Shown piece by piece: positions 35,730 through 44,384 of a DNA stretch of 64,000 nt. The DNA is from Pseudemcibacter sp038106445 (GTDB lineage: Bacteria; Pseudomonadota; Alphaproteobacteria; Sphingomonadales; Emcibacteraceae). Within the stretch, counting starts at the first letter, position 1. Each line of letters opens with the position of its first letter. The stretch covers positions 1 to 64,000 of the forward strand of contig JAYODU010000008.1 in assembly GCA_038106445.1 (NCBI GenBank). Reading direction: 5' to 3'. Position numbers and translations under genes: made by a program. The notes beneath the pieces are model-generated. The model did no database searches. It saw only the letters and a program-made list of their open reading frames with translations, and had not been told where the DNA came from.

Positions 35730-37850
35730 ATGATAAAAAAATTGCGTAACGGAAAAAGTCTGGCTGCTATATCCATAGCGTCGTTAATAACCGGCAATGC
35801 ATATGCTCAGGAAACCGGGCAGGAAACAGCACAGGCGGAAGCCCAGGGCCACGGCCATGACGTAGACATTATATTTGTTACAGCTTCCCCACATGGAAAG
35901 GCTGATTTTGATGTTTTGCAAGGCAGTAACGTTCTCGCTGATGATGATCTTCAGGAAAATTTATCTGCAACAATTGGGGAAACACTCGCTGGTCTTCCGG
36001 GTATATCTTCGACCTCTTTCGGCGCAGGTGCAAGCCGACCGATAATCCGCGGCCTTGGGGGGGACAGAATTCGCGTACTTATTAACGGCATCGGCAGTAT
36101 TGATGCTGCAAGCACAAGTCCGGATCACGCAGTGGCTGGCGATCCTCTTACAGCAGAGCGCATTGAAATTATGCGTGGGGCAAGCACTTTACTATATGGA
36201 AGTAATGCTGTGGGCGGTGTAGTTAATATTATTGATAACCGTATCCCTACATTTGTGCCAGAAAACGGCGTGTCGGGCAAAGCACGCATTTCCGCTGACA
36301 GTGTGTCAAATGACCGTTCAGGTGGCGGAACGTTCAATGCGGCCTTAACAGATAATCTGGTTCTGCATGTTGATGGCTATTACCGCAAAACAGATAACTA
36401 CAGCATACCCGGATATGCCGAAAGCGATATTCTCCGTGCTATGGAAGAAGCCGAACACGAAGATGATGAGGAACTAGAGGAAGAGCATGAAGAACAGTTT
36501 GGTTTCGTCGAAAATTCTGATCTCGAAAATAAGGGCGGTTCTGTTGGTCTGGCGGTAATTGGCGATGATTTTACTTTTGGTGCTTCGTTTAATTTGAATG
36601 ATAGCGATTATGGCGTTCCCGGTCATGCACATCACGACGAAGAGGAAGGCGAAGAAGAGGAGGAAGAGGAACATGAAGAAGAAGTTGTGCGTATCAACCT
36701 TGATCAAAAGCGTTTCGATTTAAAAGGAAACGTTGAAAGAGATTTTTTATTTTTCCAGGAAGGCCGCATACGTTTCGGGTATGCTGATTATAAACACATT
36801 GAACTTGAAGGCGATGAAGTAGGAACAACCTTCACTAACGAAGGTTGGGAAGGACGTGTAGAACTTATCCAGCAGGAAATTGGTAATGTACATGGTTCCA
36901 TGGGCATCCAGCTTAGGGACCGCGAATTCGCAGCTATCGGTGAAGAAGCATTTACCCCACCCAATGAAACGTTTCAATGGGGTGCTTTCGTCGTTGAGGA
37001 AATTTCACTCGACCCTGTTACTTTCGAAATAGGTGGTCGTTACGATCACCAAACCACTGAAAGCAAAACTCTTGGGCTTAAAAAATCATTCAACACATTC
37101 AGTTTTTCTACGGGTGCTTCAATTCACCCGACTGAAAATGACCTTATCGGTATCAGCGCAAGCCGATCAGAAAGAAGCCCGACCCCCGAAGAGCTTTATT
37201 CAAACGGACCCCATCTGGCCACGAGTTCCTATGAAATGGGTAATTTTAATCTGGGTACAGAAAAAGCGACAAGTGTTGAACTGACATTTAAACGAAATCT
37301 GGATCGTTTCACCGGAAGCGTAAACCTTTATCATACATGGTATGATGATTTTATCTATCAACAGGAAACAGGTGAAGAAATAGAAGAACTTCACGTACTT
37401 AAATATCAGGCTCGCGACGCCAAATTTTATGGTGCAGAAGTTGAAATGGGTTATGTTATTGTTGAGGACGCGGACTATACGATCGAAGTGAATGCTTCAG
37501 GGGATTTTGTACATGCACGCTTCAATGGCGGGGCCGTTGTGCCAAGAATGCCCGCGACAAGTTTTAATTTTGGTCTGGATTATAAAAGTGAATATTATGA
37601 TCTTGGTGCTGATGTCAGATACGTAGGTAATAAAACAAATACTGCCAATGATATTTTACCAACGGACGAATATGTAAATCTGGATTTGTCCGCGACATGG
37701 AGACCCTTTGGCAGTGATCGTGATCTGAATATAAAATTGCAGGCATTAAATGTAACCAACGAAGAACAGCGTCAGCATACATCTTTCCTCAAAGACCTGC
37801 TGCCAATGCCCGGACGAAATTTCAGAATCAGCCTAAATTATGGTTTTTAA
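35730..37850 (+). CDS. ZnuD-like TonB-dependent zinc receptor
   Basis: A 706-residue outer-membrane receptor. It has a signal peptide ending AYAQ, a plug domain (residues about 45-160, with IIRGLGGDRIRVLINGIGS and RIEIMRGASTLLYGSNAVGG), and a 22-strand-type barrel ending FRISLNYGF. Two extracellular loops are extremely rich in Glu, Asp and His (codons near 36450-36500 and 36620-36685, including HAHHDEEEGEEEEEEEHEEE), as expected for zinc capture in the ZnuD family. ATG 35730 has AAGAGG 7 bases upstream; the longer frame would cover the operator. Two Zur-box candidates precede it, so induction under zinc starvation is expected. Confidence 0.88.
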   Translation: MIKKLRNGKSLAAISIASLITGNAYAQETGQETAQAEAQGHGHDVDIIFVTASPHGKADFDVLQGSNVLADDDLQENLSATIGETLAGLPGISSTSFGAGASRPIIRGLGGDRIRVLINGIGSIDAASTSPDHAVAGDPLTAERIEIMRGASTLLYGSNAVGGVVNIIDNRIPTFVPENGVSGKARISADSVSNDRSGGGTFNAALTDNLVLHVDGYYRKTDNYSIPGYAESDILRAMEEAEHEDDEELEEEHEEQFGFVENSDLENKGGSVGLAVIGDDFTFGASFNLNDSDYGVPGHAHHDEEEGEEEEEEEHEEEVVRINLDQKRFDLKGNVERDFLFFQEGRIRFGYADYKHIELEGDEVGTTFTNEGWEGRVELIQQEIGNVHGSMGIQLRDREFAAIGEEAFTPPNETFQWGAFVVEEISLDPVTFEIGGRYDHQTTESKTLGLKKSFNTFSFSTGASIHPTENDLIGISASRSERSPTPEELYSNGPHLATSSYEMGNFNLGTEKATSVELTFKRNLDRFTGSVNLYHTWYDDFIYQQETGEEIEELHVLKYQARDAKFYGAEVEMGYVIVEDADYTIEVNASGDFVHARFNGGAVVPRMPATSFNFGLDYKSEYYDLGADVRYVGNKTNTANDILPTDEYVNLDLSATWRPFGSDRDLNIKLQALNVTNEEQRQHTSFLKDLLPMPGRNFRISLNYGF

Positions 37851-37886
37851 AACCGTAATAGTTTATTTCTGTTTCTATATTCTTGT

Positions 37887-37917
37887 ATGGCCGCCTTGTG
37901 AAAATCAACGCGGCCAT
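37887..37917 (+). terminator. Hairpin after the ZnuD-like gene
   Basis: ATGGCCGC and GCGGCCAT form an 8-bp perfect stem with a 15-base loop, 37 bases after the receptor stop. The downstream T tract is weak (TAATTTAT), so termination may be only partial. Confidence 0.5.
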
Positions 37918-37920
37918 TAA

Positions 37921-38289
37921 TTTATCTGGCACGGAACTTCGCTATACGGTATCATTAAAGTTGGACAAAAGGTTTTAAATATTACCCATACTGAATTACA
38001 GAGAACACAGGATCAGATGTTACTGCTCGGACGAAAAAGTGCTAAAGAAAAACTTGCCACTTTTCTGCTTAATCTCATGGATAAATCCATTAAAAATCAT
38101 CAAAACAGTAAAAAATTATATTTACCGATGTTTCGTTCCGATATTGCAGATTATCTTGGGCTTACGATTGAAACAGTCAGCCGCCAATTTACAATTCTGA
38201 CCAAAGAGAAATTAATTTCGCTAAACGATAGTCAATTTGTAGAAATACTGAATTTCGATAAACTGAATATTATTGCGTCCGGCGGATAA
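37921..38289 (+). pseudogene. Crp/Fnr-family remnant (C-terminal HTH part)
   Basis: From an in-frame stop at 37918 the open frame reads KVGQKVLNITHTELQRTQDQ, then QMLLLGRKSAKEKLATFLL and the winged helix FRSDIADYLGLTIETVSRQ. This is the dimerisation helix end and DNA-binding domain of an Fnr/FixK-like regulator. The N-terminal cyclic-nucleotide-binding-type sensor domain, normally about 150 residues, is missing, and no other frame upstream restores it. An ATG at 38017 could yield a 90-residue HTH-only protein. It is most simply a decayed gene. Confidence 0.65.
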
Positions 38290-38306
38290 ATTTATCACGA
38301 AAAGCC

Positions 38307-38334
38307 TTGACAGATGTGGCGTTAACGCTATATT
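38307..38334 (+). promoter_or_regulatory. Strong promoter of rplU-rpmA
   Basis: TTGACA (38307) and TATATT (38329) are separated by 16 bases, a near-consensus housekeeping promoter. It implies a leader of about 120 bases before rplU, containing short inverted repeats such as TGAACC/GGTTCA near 38410 that may fold. Confidence 0.75.
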
Positions 38335-38459
38335 TCGCCCACTTTTAGACGTGAGAAAAGATTCTCATATTTAAAGATGACATTCGTCATACACCGGTCA
38401 GTAAATATGAACCAGGTTCATTACCGGCTATGACCAGAAGATAAAATAGGAAAAACATT

Positions 38460-38975
38460 ATGTTTGCAGTCATCAAAACCGGCGCCAAGCAATATAAAGT
38501 TGCTGTAGGCGATGTAATAAAAGTTGAAAAACTTGATGGTGAAGCGGGTACAACTGTTGCCTTGGATCATGTACTCATGGTCGGTGACGACAAAGGTGTA
38601 AAAGTAGGAACACCTACTATTTCAGGTACTATTGTAAGTGCTGAAATTCTTGAACAGGCACGAACCTCCAAAATTATCGTGTTCAAGAAAAAAAGACGCC
38701 AAAACTATCGTCGTAAAGCGGGCCATAGGCAGGAACAAACAGTTCTGCGCATTACAGATATCGGAAAAGGCGTTGCAAAAAAAGCGGCGGCGCCTGTTAA
38801 AGCTGAAGCAAAGGTAGAAGAAAAGAAAGCTGCGCCTAAGAAAACTGCCGCAAAAAAACCGGCAGCGAAAAAAGAGGCCCCAAAAGCAGAAGCAAAAAAG
38901 GCTGAGCCTAAAAAAGCCCCTGCTAAAAAACCTGCAGCGAAAAAGAAAACCGCAACAAAAACTAAGGAGAAATAA
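38460..38975 (+). CDS. rplU: 50S ribosomal protein L21 with long basic tail
   Basis: A 171-residue protein. Residues 1-102 are canonical L21 (MFAVIKTGAKQYKVAVGDVI at the start and FKKKRRQNYRRKAGHRQ with TVLRITDI near the end). Residues 103-171 form a Lys/Ala/Pro-rich tail of repeated KKxAxKKPAAKK type, like histone H1 tails. Many bacterial L21 proteins are near 103 residues, and tails of this kind occur in several alphaproteobacteria; the tail is likely disordered and RNA-binding. Several A7 runs here remain in frame. It is followed directly by rpmA. Confidence 0.95.
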   Translation: MFAVIKTGAKQYKVAVGDVIKVEKLDGEAGTTVALDHVLMVGDDKGVKVGTPTISGTIVSAEILEQARTSKIIVFKKKRRQNYRRKAGHRQEQTVLRITDIGKGVAKKAAAPVKAEAKVEEKKAAPKKTAAKKPAAKKEAPKAEAKKAEPKKAPAKKPAAKKKTATKTKEK

Positions 38976-38977
38976 CA

Positions 38978-39235
38978 ATGGCACATAAGAAAGCTGGTGG
39001 TAGTTCCCGTAACGGTCGCGATTCAGCCGGTCGCCGCCTTGGTGTTAAAAAGTTCGGTGGTGAAGAGGTGGTTCCGGGAAACATCATTGTTCGTCAACGG
39101 GGCACCAAATTTTACCCGGGTAGCAATGTTGGCATGGGTAAAGATCATACTCTTTTCGCTCTTACGGAAGGCAAGATCAAATTTTACAAAGGCAAATTAA
39201 AACGTAATTTCGTTTCTGTTGAAACAGACGCCTAG
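38978..39235 (+). CDS. rpmA: 50S ribosomal protein L27
   Basis: An 85-residue L27 beginning MAHKKAGGSSRNGRDSAGRR, with the conserved N-terminus that reaches the peptidyl transferase centre. It is co-transcribed with rplU from two bases after its stop, with GGAGAAATAAC as ribosome-binding site, and ends at a strong terminator. Confidence 0.97.
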   Translation: MAHKKAGGSSRNGRDSAGRRLGVKKFGGEEVVPGNIIVRQRGTKFYPGSNVGMGKDHTLFALTEGKIKFYKGKLKRNFVSVETDA

Positions 39236-39265
39236 AATAAAATTTAACGCTATAGAGATTTTAAA

Positions 39266-39296
39266 AGGAGAATGATCGATCACTCTCCTTTTTTTA
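39266..39296 (+). terminator. Intrinsic terminator after rpmA
   Basis: A nine-pair stem with one mismatch (AGGAGA side 39266-39275, CTCTCCT side ending 39289) and a TCGA loop, followed by seven T residues. It separates the ribosomal genes from obgE. Confidence 0.88.
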
Positions 39297-39358
39297 CGCT
39301 TAAATGAAATTATATAGGGTATAGTTGTTAAATTACAGGTTAACCGCTTGAGAATATT

Positions 39359-40432
39359 ATGAAGTTTCTAGATCAATGCAAAATATATATAAAGTCAGGT
39401 GCCGGAGGGGTTGGCTGCCTGAGCTTTCGTCGTGAAAAAAGCGTTGAATTTGGCGGTCCTGATGGTGGAAACGGCGGACGAGGCGGCCATATTATTATCG
39501 AAGCCGTCGGCGGTTTAAACACACTTATTGATTATCGTTACCAGCAGCATTTTAAAGCCACGCGGGGCATGCATGGCATGGGACGAAACAGAACAGGCGC
39601 AAAAGGTAATGACATCATTCTAAAGGTTCCCGTCGGTACACAGATTTTTGATGAAAATAATGATGTTATGTTCGCTGACCTTACGGAGGAAGGACAATCA
39701 GTTCTTATGCTCGAAGGAGGTAAAGGCGGGCGCGGAAATGCCAGTTTTAAGACATCCGTAAATCAGGCCCCGCGTCAAACCACCGATGGCGGGCCAGCTG
39801 AGGAAATGTGGATATGGATGCAGCTTAAATTAATGGCTGATTGTGGTCTTGTTGGACTGCCAAATGCAGGCAAATCAACCTTTCTGGCGGCAGCAAGCAG
39901 GGCAACCCCCAAGATAGGCGACTACCCTTTTACAACATTAAAACCACAGCTTGGCGTGGTTTATGTTGATAGTAGGGAATTTGTCATTGCTGATATACCG
40001 GGGCTAATTGAGGGGGCCCATGACGGACAAGGGCTTGGGGATCGCTTTCTTGGACATGTGGAAAGATGTGCAACGATCTTACATGTCATTGATGCTACGG
40101 GTGACGATGTTGTCAATGCTTATAAAACCATACGTCATGAGCTTAACGAATATGGCGCGGACCTGGCCGATAAAAAAGAAATTATCGCCATTAATAAAAT
40201 TGACGCTCTTGATGATGAACTTGTCGCCATGCTGACTACTGAATTAAAAAGTGTAACACATTCACCAATTTTCCCTATTTCTGGTGTAACGGGTGCTGGC
40301 GTTACGAAGCTTTTAAGAGCAGTGCTTAAAAATGTTGAACTTATTCGAGAAAACGAAAAAAAGGAACAGGAAGAACAGGATAATGAGGATGACGACCTAG
40401 GTCTTCATCAGGCTCCCTGGTCGCCGATTTAG
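39359..40432 (+). CDS. obgE: Obg family GTPase
   Basis: A 357-residue GTPase for late 50S subunit assembly and stress control. The Obg domain (residues 1-158) is glycine-rich (GGNGGRGGHIIIEAVGG). The G domain has GLPNAGKST, DIPGLIEG and NKID, and a short acidic C-terminus replaces the longer OCT domain. ATG 39359 has no strong Shine-Dalgarno. proB begins two bases after its stop. Confidence 0.95.
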   Translation: MKFLDQCKIYIKSGAGGVGCLSFRREKSVEFGGPDGGNGGRGGHIIIEAVGGLNTLIDYRYQQHFKATRGMHGMGRNRTGAKGNDIILKVPVGTQIFDENNDVMFADLTEEGQSVLMLEGGKGGRGNASFKTSVNQAPRQTTDGGPAEEMWIWMQLKLMADCGLVGLPNAGKSTFLAAASRATPKIGDYPFTTLKPQLGVVYVDSREFVIADIPGLIEGAHDGQGLGDRFLGHVERCATILHVIDATGDDVVNAYKTIRHELNEYGADLADKKEIIAINKIDALDDELVAMLTTELKSVTHSPIFPISGVTGAGVTKLLRAVLKNVELIRENEKKEQEEQDNEDDDLGLHQAPWSPI

Positions 40433-40433
40433 G

Positions 40434-41564
40434 ATGAGAGATTTTAAAGACAGTAAACTTTTTGATACCGTTAACAGGGTGGTTATTAAAATCGGCTCTG
40501 CATTACTGGTGGATGAAAAAAGCGGGCAAATCCGCTCCGACTGGCTATCCAGTATAGCACAGGATGTCGCAAAAATAAAAAATATGGGCAAGGACGTTAT
40601 TCTCGTTTCTTCCGGTTCAATTGCTTTGGGCCGTAAAATACTTGGTCTTAAAATGAGCAAAAAACTGGTTGAAAATCAAGCCGCAGCGGCGATTGGTCAA
40701 ATTGAGCTTGCCGCAACCTATAGAGAGAAACTAAGTCGTTATGATCTGCCAGTAGCACAAATTCTTCTTACATTTAACAATACAGAGGACCGCGGTCAGT
40801 ATCTGAATGCACGGGGCACCATCAACAGATTGTTGGAATTGGGAGTTATCCCGGTCATCAATGAAAATGATACAGTGGCAACAGACGAAGTAAGGTTTGG
40901 AGACAACGACCGGCTTGCCGCCCGTGTAGCGTCAATGTGTGAAGCCGACTTGCTCTTTTTGCTATCAGATATTGACGGTCTTTATAGTGCTGATCCCAAA
41001 TCGAATAGTGAAGCAACCTTTATTGATCGCGTAAAGCACATAACACCTGAAATTGAAGCCATGGCCGGGGAACCTGTCTCAACAGGTTTTGGTAGCGGCG
41101 GCATGATAACCAAAATTGCGGCCGCCAGCATAGCGACAACAAGCGGATGTAACATGGTCATTTTAAATGGGAACATTGATAATCCGATAGAAAATTATGC
41201 GGTTACCGGCAAGGGAACCTGGTTTGAAGCATCAACTTCTCGCCTTGCATCTAAAAAGAAATGGATTGCCGGCACATTATCACCCTTGGGAACACTGGTT
41301 ATTGACCAGGGGGCCGTACGTGCACTTGAAAGCGGCAAAAGCCTTCTGCCCGCAGGCGTGATAAAAGTGACAGGCGAATTTCGCCGTGGCGATACTGTCA
41401 AAGTTACAGACAAAAACAATAAAGAAATTGCCCGGGGGTTGATAGCATACACATCAAAAGAGGCAAAACAGATTATTGGTGTAAAAAGTAGCGAAATAGA
41501 AAAAATTTTAGGCTATGGTGGTCGCGAGGAAATAATCCACCGCAGCGATATGGTGATGAGTTGA
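40434..41564 (+). CDS. proB: Glutamate 5-kinase
   Basis: A 376-residue enzyme for the first step of proline synthesis. The amino-acid kinase domain covers residues 1-260 (VVIKIGSALLVDE, ILVSSGSIALG, VIPVINENDTVATDE, FGDNDRLAARVA). A C-terminal PUA domain (about 285-365) follows. The order obgE-proB-proA is typical. Its stop overlaps the TTG upstream of proA. Confidence 0.95.
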   Translation: MRDFKDSKLFDTVNRVVIKIGSALLVDEKSGQIRSDWLSSIAQDVAKIKNMGKDVILVSSGSIALGRKILGLKMSKKLVENQAAAAIGQIELAATYREKLSRYDLPVAQILLTFNNTEDRGQYLNARGTINRLLELGVIPVINENDTVATDEVRFGDNDRLAARVASMCEADLLFLLSDIDGLYSADPKSNSEATFIDRVKHITPEIEAMAGEPVSTGFGSGGMITKIAAASIATTSGCNMVILNGNIDNPIENYAVTGKGTWFEASTSRLASKKKWIAGTLSPLGTLVIDQGAVRALESGKSLLPAGVIKVTGEFRRGDTVKVTDKNNKEIARGLIAYTSKEAKQIIGVKSSEIEKILGYGGREEIIHRSDMVMS

Positions 41565-41569
41565 GCAGT

Positions 41570-42850
41570 ATGGAAAATGTTATGAACAGTGAAGTTGATA
41601 TTAAAGTATTGATGCAGCAGATAGGTAAACAGGCTAAGGCTGCCGCAACCAAACTGGCTTTGGCCGCGACAACACAAAAGAATGATGCCCTTAACAAATC
41701 TGCTGCAGAAATAAGAAAACGGAAAAAAGATATTATTGCTGCAAATAACAAGGATATGGCCATCGCAGAAGGTCGTGGCCTTACCGGGGCTATGCTTGAC
41801 CGTCTGAAACTTGATGAAACGCGCATTGAAGCAATCGCCAAAAGCATTGAAGATATTGCAAAACTGGATGATCCGGTTGGCGATATAATAGACACCAAGG
41901 TACGCCCGAACGGGCTTCAAATTTCGCGTGTACGTGTGCCACTTGGCGTTGTTGGCATTATTTTCGAATCAAGACCAAATGTTATTGCAGATGCCGGCAC
42001 GCTTTGCCTTAAATCCGGTAATGCTGCGATCCTCAGATGCGGAAGTGAAAGTCCCCATTCCAGCCGTGCTATTCACAGCTGTCTTGTCACAGGACTTAAG
42101 AAAGCCGGGTTGCCTGAGGCCTCAATACAGCTCATCCCAACACAGGACCGCGCTGCGGTCGGTGAATTGCTTGGTTTGTCTGAGTATGTGGACATTATTG
42201 TGCCCCGTGGCGGTAAATCATTAATTGAACGGGTACAAAATGACAGTCGGGTTCCGGTCATGGCCCATCTTGACGGTATATGTCATATCTATATCGATGA
42301 AGGTGCCGATCTTGAAAAAGCGACAAATATCACCCAAAATGCAAAACTGCGCCGAACAGGTATTTGCGGTGCGGCTGAAACCCTGCTTATTGACAAGAAG
42401 ATTGCTGCTGACTTTGCACCTGTGATTCTATCCCGGTTACAGGAAGAAGGCTGCGAAATAAGGGCCGATAAAATAATAAAGAATATATTCCCTGCGGCCC
42501 TAGAAGCGTCAGAAGAAGATTGGACAACAGAATATCTGGATGCCATAATCTCTGTCAGGGCGGTTGATGGTGTACAGGGTGCCATTGACCATATAGCGAA
42601 TTTCGGATCTAACCACACTGAGAGCATCATTACAGAATCCGCTGAACATGCTGAAAAATTTCTTAATGAAGTGGATAGTGCGATTGTGATGCATAATGCC
42701 TCTACACAATTTGCCGACGGTGGTGAATTTGGTATGGGCGCGGAAATTGGTATATCAACAGGTAAAATGCATGCACGGGGCCCTGTCGGATTGGCAGAAC
42801 TTACAAGCTATAAATATCAGGTAAGAGGTAATGGACAGGTCAGACCATAA
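41570..42850 (+). CDS. proA: Glutamate-5-semialdehyde dehydrogenase
   Basis: A 426-residue NADPH-dependent enzyme for the second step of proline synthesis. Conserved blocks are GVVGIIFESRPNVIADAGTL, LRCGSES and the catalytic Cys region RRTGICGAAETLLID. ATG 41570 is preferred over a TTG at 41561, though a further ATG at 41582 is possible. The 3' end overlaps nadD by 20 bases. Confidence 0.95.
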   Translation: MENVMNSEVDIKVLMQQIGKQAKAAATKLALAATTQKNDALNKSAAEIRKRKKDIIAANNKDMAIAEGRGLTGAMLDRLKLDETRIEAIAKSIEDIAKLDDPVGDIIDTKVRPNGLQISRVRVPLGVVGIIFESRPNVIADAGTLCLKSGNAAILRCGSESPHSSRAIHSCLVTGLKKAGLPEASIQLIPTQDRAAVGELLGLSEYVDIIVPRGGKSLIERVQNDSRVPVMAHLDGICHIYIDEGADLEKATNITQNAKLRRTGICGAAETLLIDKKIAADFAPVILSRLQEEGCEIRADKIIKNIFPAALEASEEDWTTEYLDAIISVRAVDGVQGAIDHIANFGSNHTESIITESAEHAEKFLNEVDSAIVMHNASTQFADGGEFGMGAEIGISTGKMHARGPVGLAELTSYKYQVRGNGQVRP

Positions 42851-43415
42851 TACAAGGGTGGGGCTGCTTGGGGGCTCTTTTAATCCGGCACATGAAGGAC
42901 ATGTGGAAATAAGCGAAGTGGCTCTGGAGTTTCTTGCACTTGACTATGTCTGGTGGCTGGTATCCCCTGGAAACCCGTTAAAGGACAAAAGCACATTAGC
43001 CCCCTATGAAGAACGCGTTAAAACGGCACGTGCGCTTAAAAAGGACGACCGGATCATTATTTCAGAGCTTGAACGTAATTTCGAAACGCATTACACAATT
43101 GATACATTGAAAAAAATAAAGGAAACAATGCCGCTTTACCATTATGTTTGGCTTATGGGTGCGGACAATTTAATTGAATTTGACAAATGGAAAGACTGGC
43201 GGCTCATTGCTGAAACAGTTCCGTTTGCGATTTTCAGTCGTCCAAGTTATTCTAAAGCCAGTTTAGACAGTTTAGCTGCCAAAGCACTTAAGGATTACCG
43301 GATTGGTACAAATAAGGCGAAGGCATTACACAGAATGAAGCCGCCGGCGTGGGTATTTTGCGACTTGACAGAAAATCCCGCGTCATCGACTGAAATTCGT
43401 AGTAAAACAATGTAA
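42831..43415 (+). CDS. nadD: Nicotinate-nucleotide adenylyltransferase
   Basis: A 194-residue NaMN adenylyltransferase of NAD synthesis. The nucleotidyltransferase motif is LGGSFNPAHEGH and the C-terminal ISxTxxR-equivalent is SSTEIRSKT. Its start lies inside the end of proA. It is followed by rsfS, as in most alphaproteobacteria. Confidence 0.94.
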   Translation: MDRSDHNTRVGLLGGSFNPAHEGHVEISEVALEFLALDYVWWLVSPGNPLKDKSTLAPYEERVKTARALKKDDRIIISELERNFETHYTIDTLKKIKETMPLYHYVWLMGADNLIEFDKWKDWRLIAETVPFAIFSRPSYSKASLDSLAAKALKDYRIGTNKAKALHRMKPPAWVFCDLTENPASSTEIRSKTM

Positions 43416-43438
43416 AACAAGAGGTTACATATTAAAAA

Positions 43439-43858
43439 GTGCAGGACACATCAGAGTTAACGGACGAATTAGGTCCGAATTTGTCGCTCGGAGCGGCAGA
43501 CCTTCAGGAATTGATTATAAATTCGCTTGAAGATGATAAAGCAGAAGAAATTACAACAATTGATCTGACCGGAAAAACAAGTATCGCCGATTCGATGATA
43601 ATTGCGTCGGGTAGGTCAGCGCGCCATGTCGGTGCCGTTGCCGATAAGCTTTACCGCAAGCTTAAACATGTCACTGCGGGCGGCTGCAAAGTGGAAGGGA
43701 TGGAAAAAGCGGACTGGGTATTGCTTGATGCAGGTTCAGTCATTGTGCATATATTCCGCCCAGAGGTTAGGACTTTTTACAATCTCGAAAAAATGTGGGC
43801 GGCCGACTTTACACCGAACAAAGTTCACAATGCCGACGATGTCGCCAAAGTAGAATGA
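43439..43858 (+). CDS. rsfS: Ribosome silencing factor RsfS
   Basis: A 139-residue Iojap/RsfS protein that binds L14 and blocks subunit joining during starvation. Typical blocks are IDLTGKTSIADSMIIASGRS, VEGMEKADWVLLDAGSVIVH and FYNLEKMWAAD. The start is GTG 43439. It overlaps rlmH by four bases (ATGA). Confidence 0.94.
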   Translation: MQDTSELTDELGPNLSLGAADLQELIINSLEDDKAEEITTIDLTGKTSIADSMIIASGRSARHVGAVADKLYRKLKHVTAGGCKVEGMEKADWVLLDAGSVIVHIFRPEVRTFYNLEKMWAADFTPNKVHNADDVAKVE

Positions 43859-44313
43859 ATATAGAAATCATTGCTGTTGGCCGTTTGAAGAAAGGCCCGG
43901 AACTGGATCTTATTGAAACCTATCTAAAGCGCTGTCCTTGGCCCGTTAATATTATTGAGGTCGAAGAAAAAAGACCCATTAAAGGGGCCGATCGAATGTC
44001 CCGCGAGGCAGATTTGATATTGGCAGCAATCCCGACGGGTGCACATGTGATTGCTCTTGATGAACGGGGAACAGAAATGCGAAGTAAGACCTTTGCAAAG
44101 AAAATAAGTAATTTGCAGGATCAGGGGTTATCTGTTCTCGTTTTTCTGATTGGCGGCGCAGATGGGTATGATCCAAAAATAAAAGAAAGGGCAAATATGC
44201 TTATCTCTTTCGGCCATATGACCTGGCCTCATATGATGGTACGCGCGATGCTTTGTGAACAGCTATACCGTGCTTCTGCCATATTGCAGGGTCACCCGTA
44301 TCATAAAGACTAA
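43855..44313 (+). CDS. rlmH: 23S rRNA pseudouridine-1915 N3-methyltransferase
   Basis: A 152-residue SPOUT methyltransferase. The SAM-knot region is VFLIGGADGYDP, and the C-terminus AMLCEQLYRASAILQGHPYHK is canonical. ATG 43855 overlaps the rsfS stop; a longer open frame into rsfS is not used. Confidence 0.95.
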   Translation: MNIEIIAVGRLKKGPELDLIETYLKRCPWPVNIIEVEEKRPIKGADRMSREADLILAAIPTGAHVIALDERGTEMRSKTFAKKISNLQDQGLSVLVFLIGGADGYDPKIKERANMLISFGHMTWPHMMVRAMLCEQLYRASAILQGHPYHKD

Positions 44314-44384
44314 AAACATTCATACTGCATTAACAAAAAATCTTTATATTTTTCTTTAAAATTAATTGGTTGTATAGTGAGTAC

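Noticed and set aside
38622..38986. Long minus-strand open frames opposite rplU
   Set aside because: They are mirror frames of the repetitive Lys/Ala codons of L21 and have no ribosome-binding site or family resemblance.
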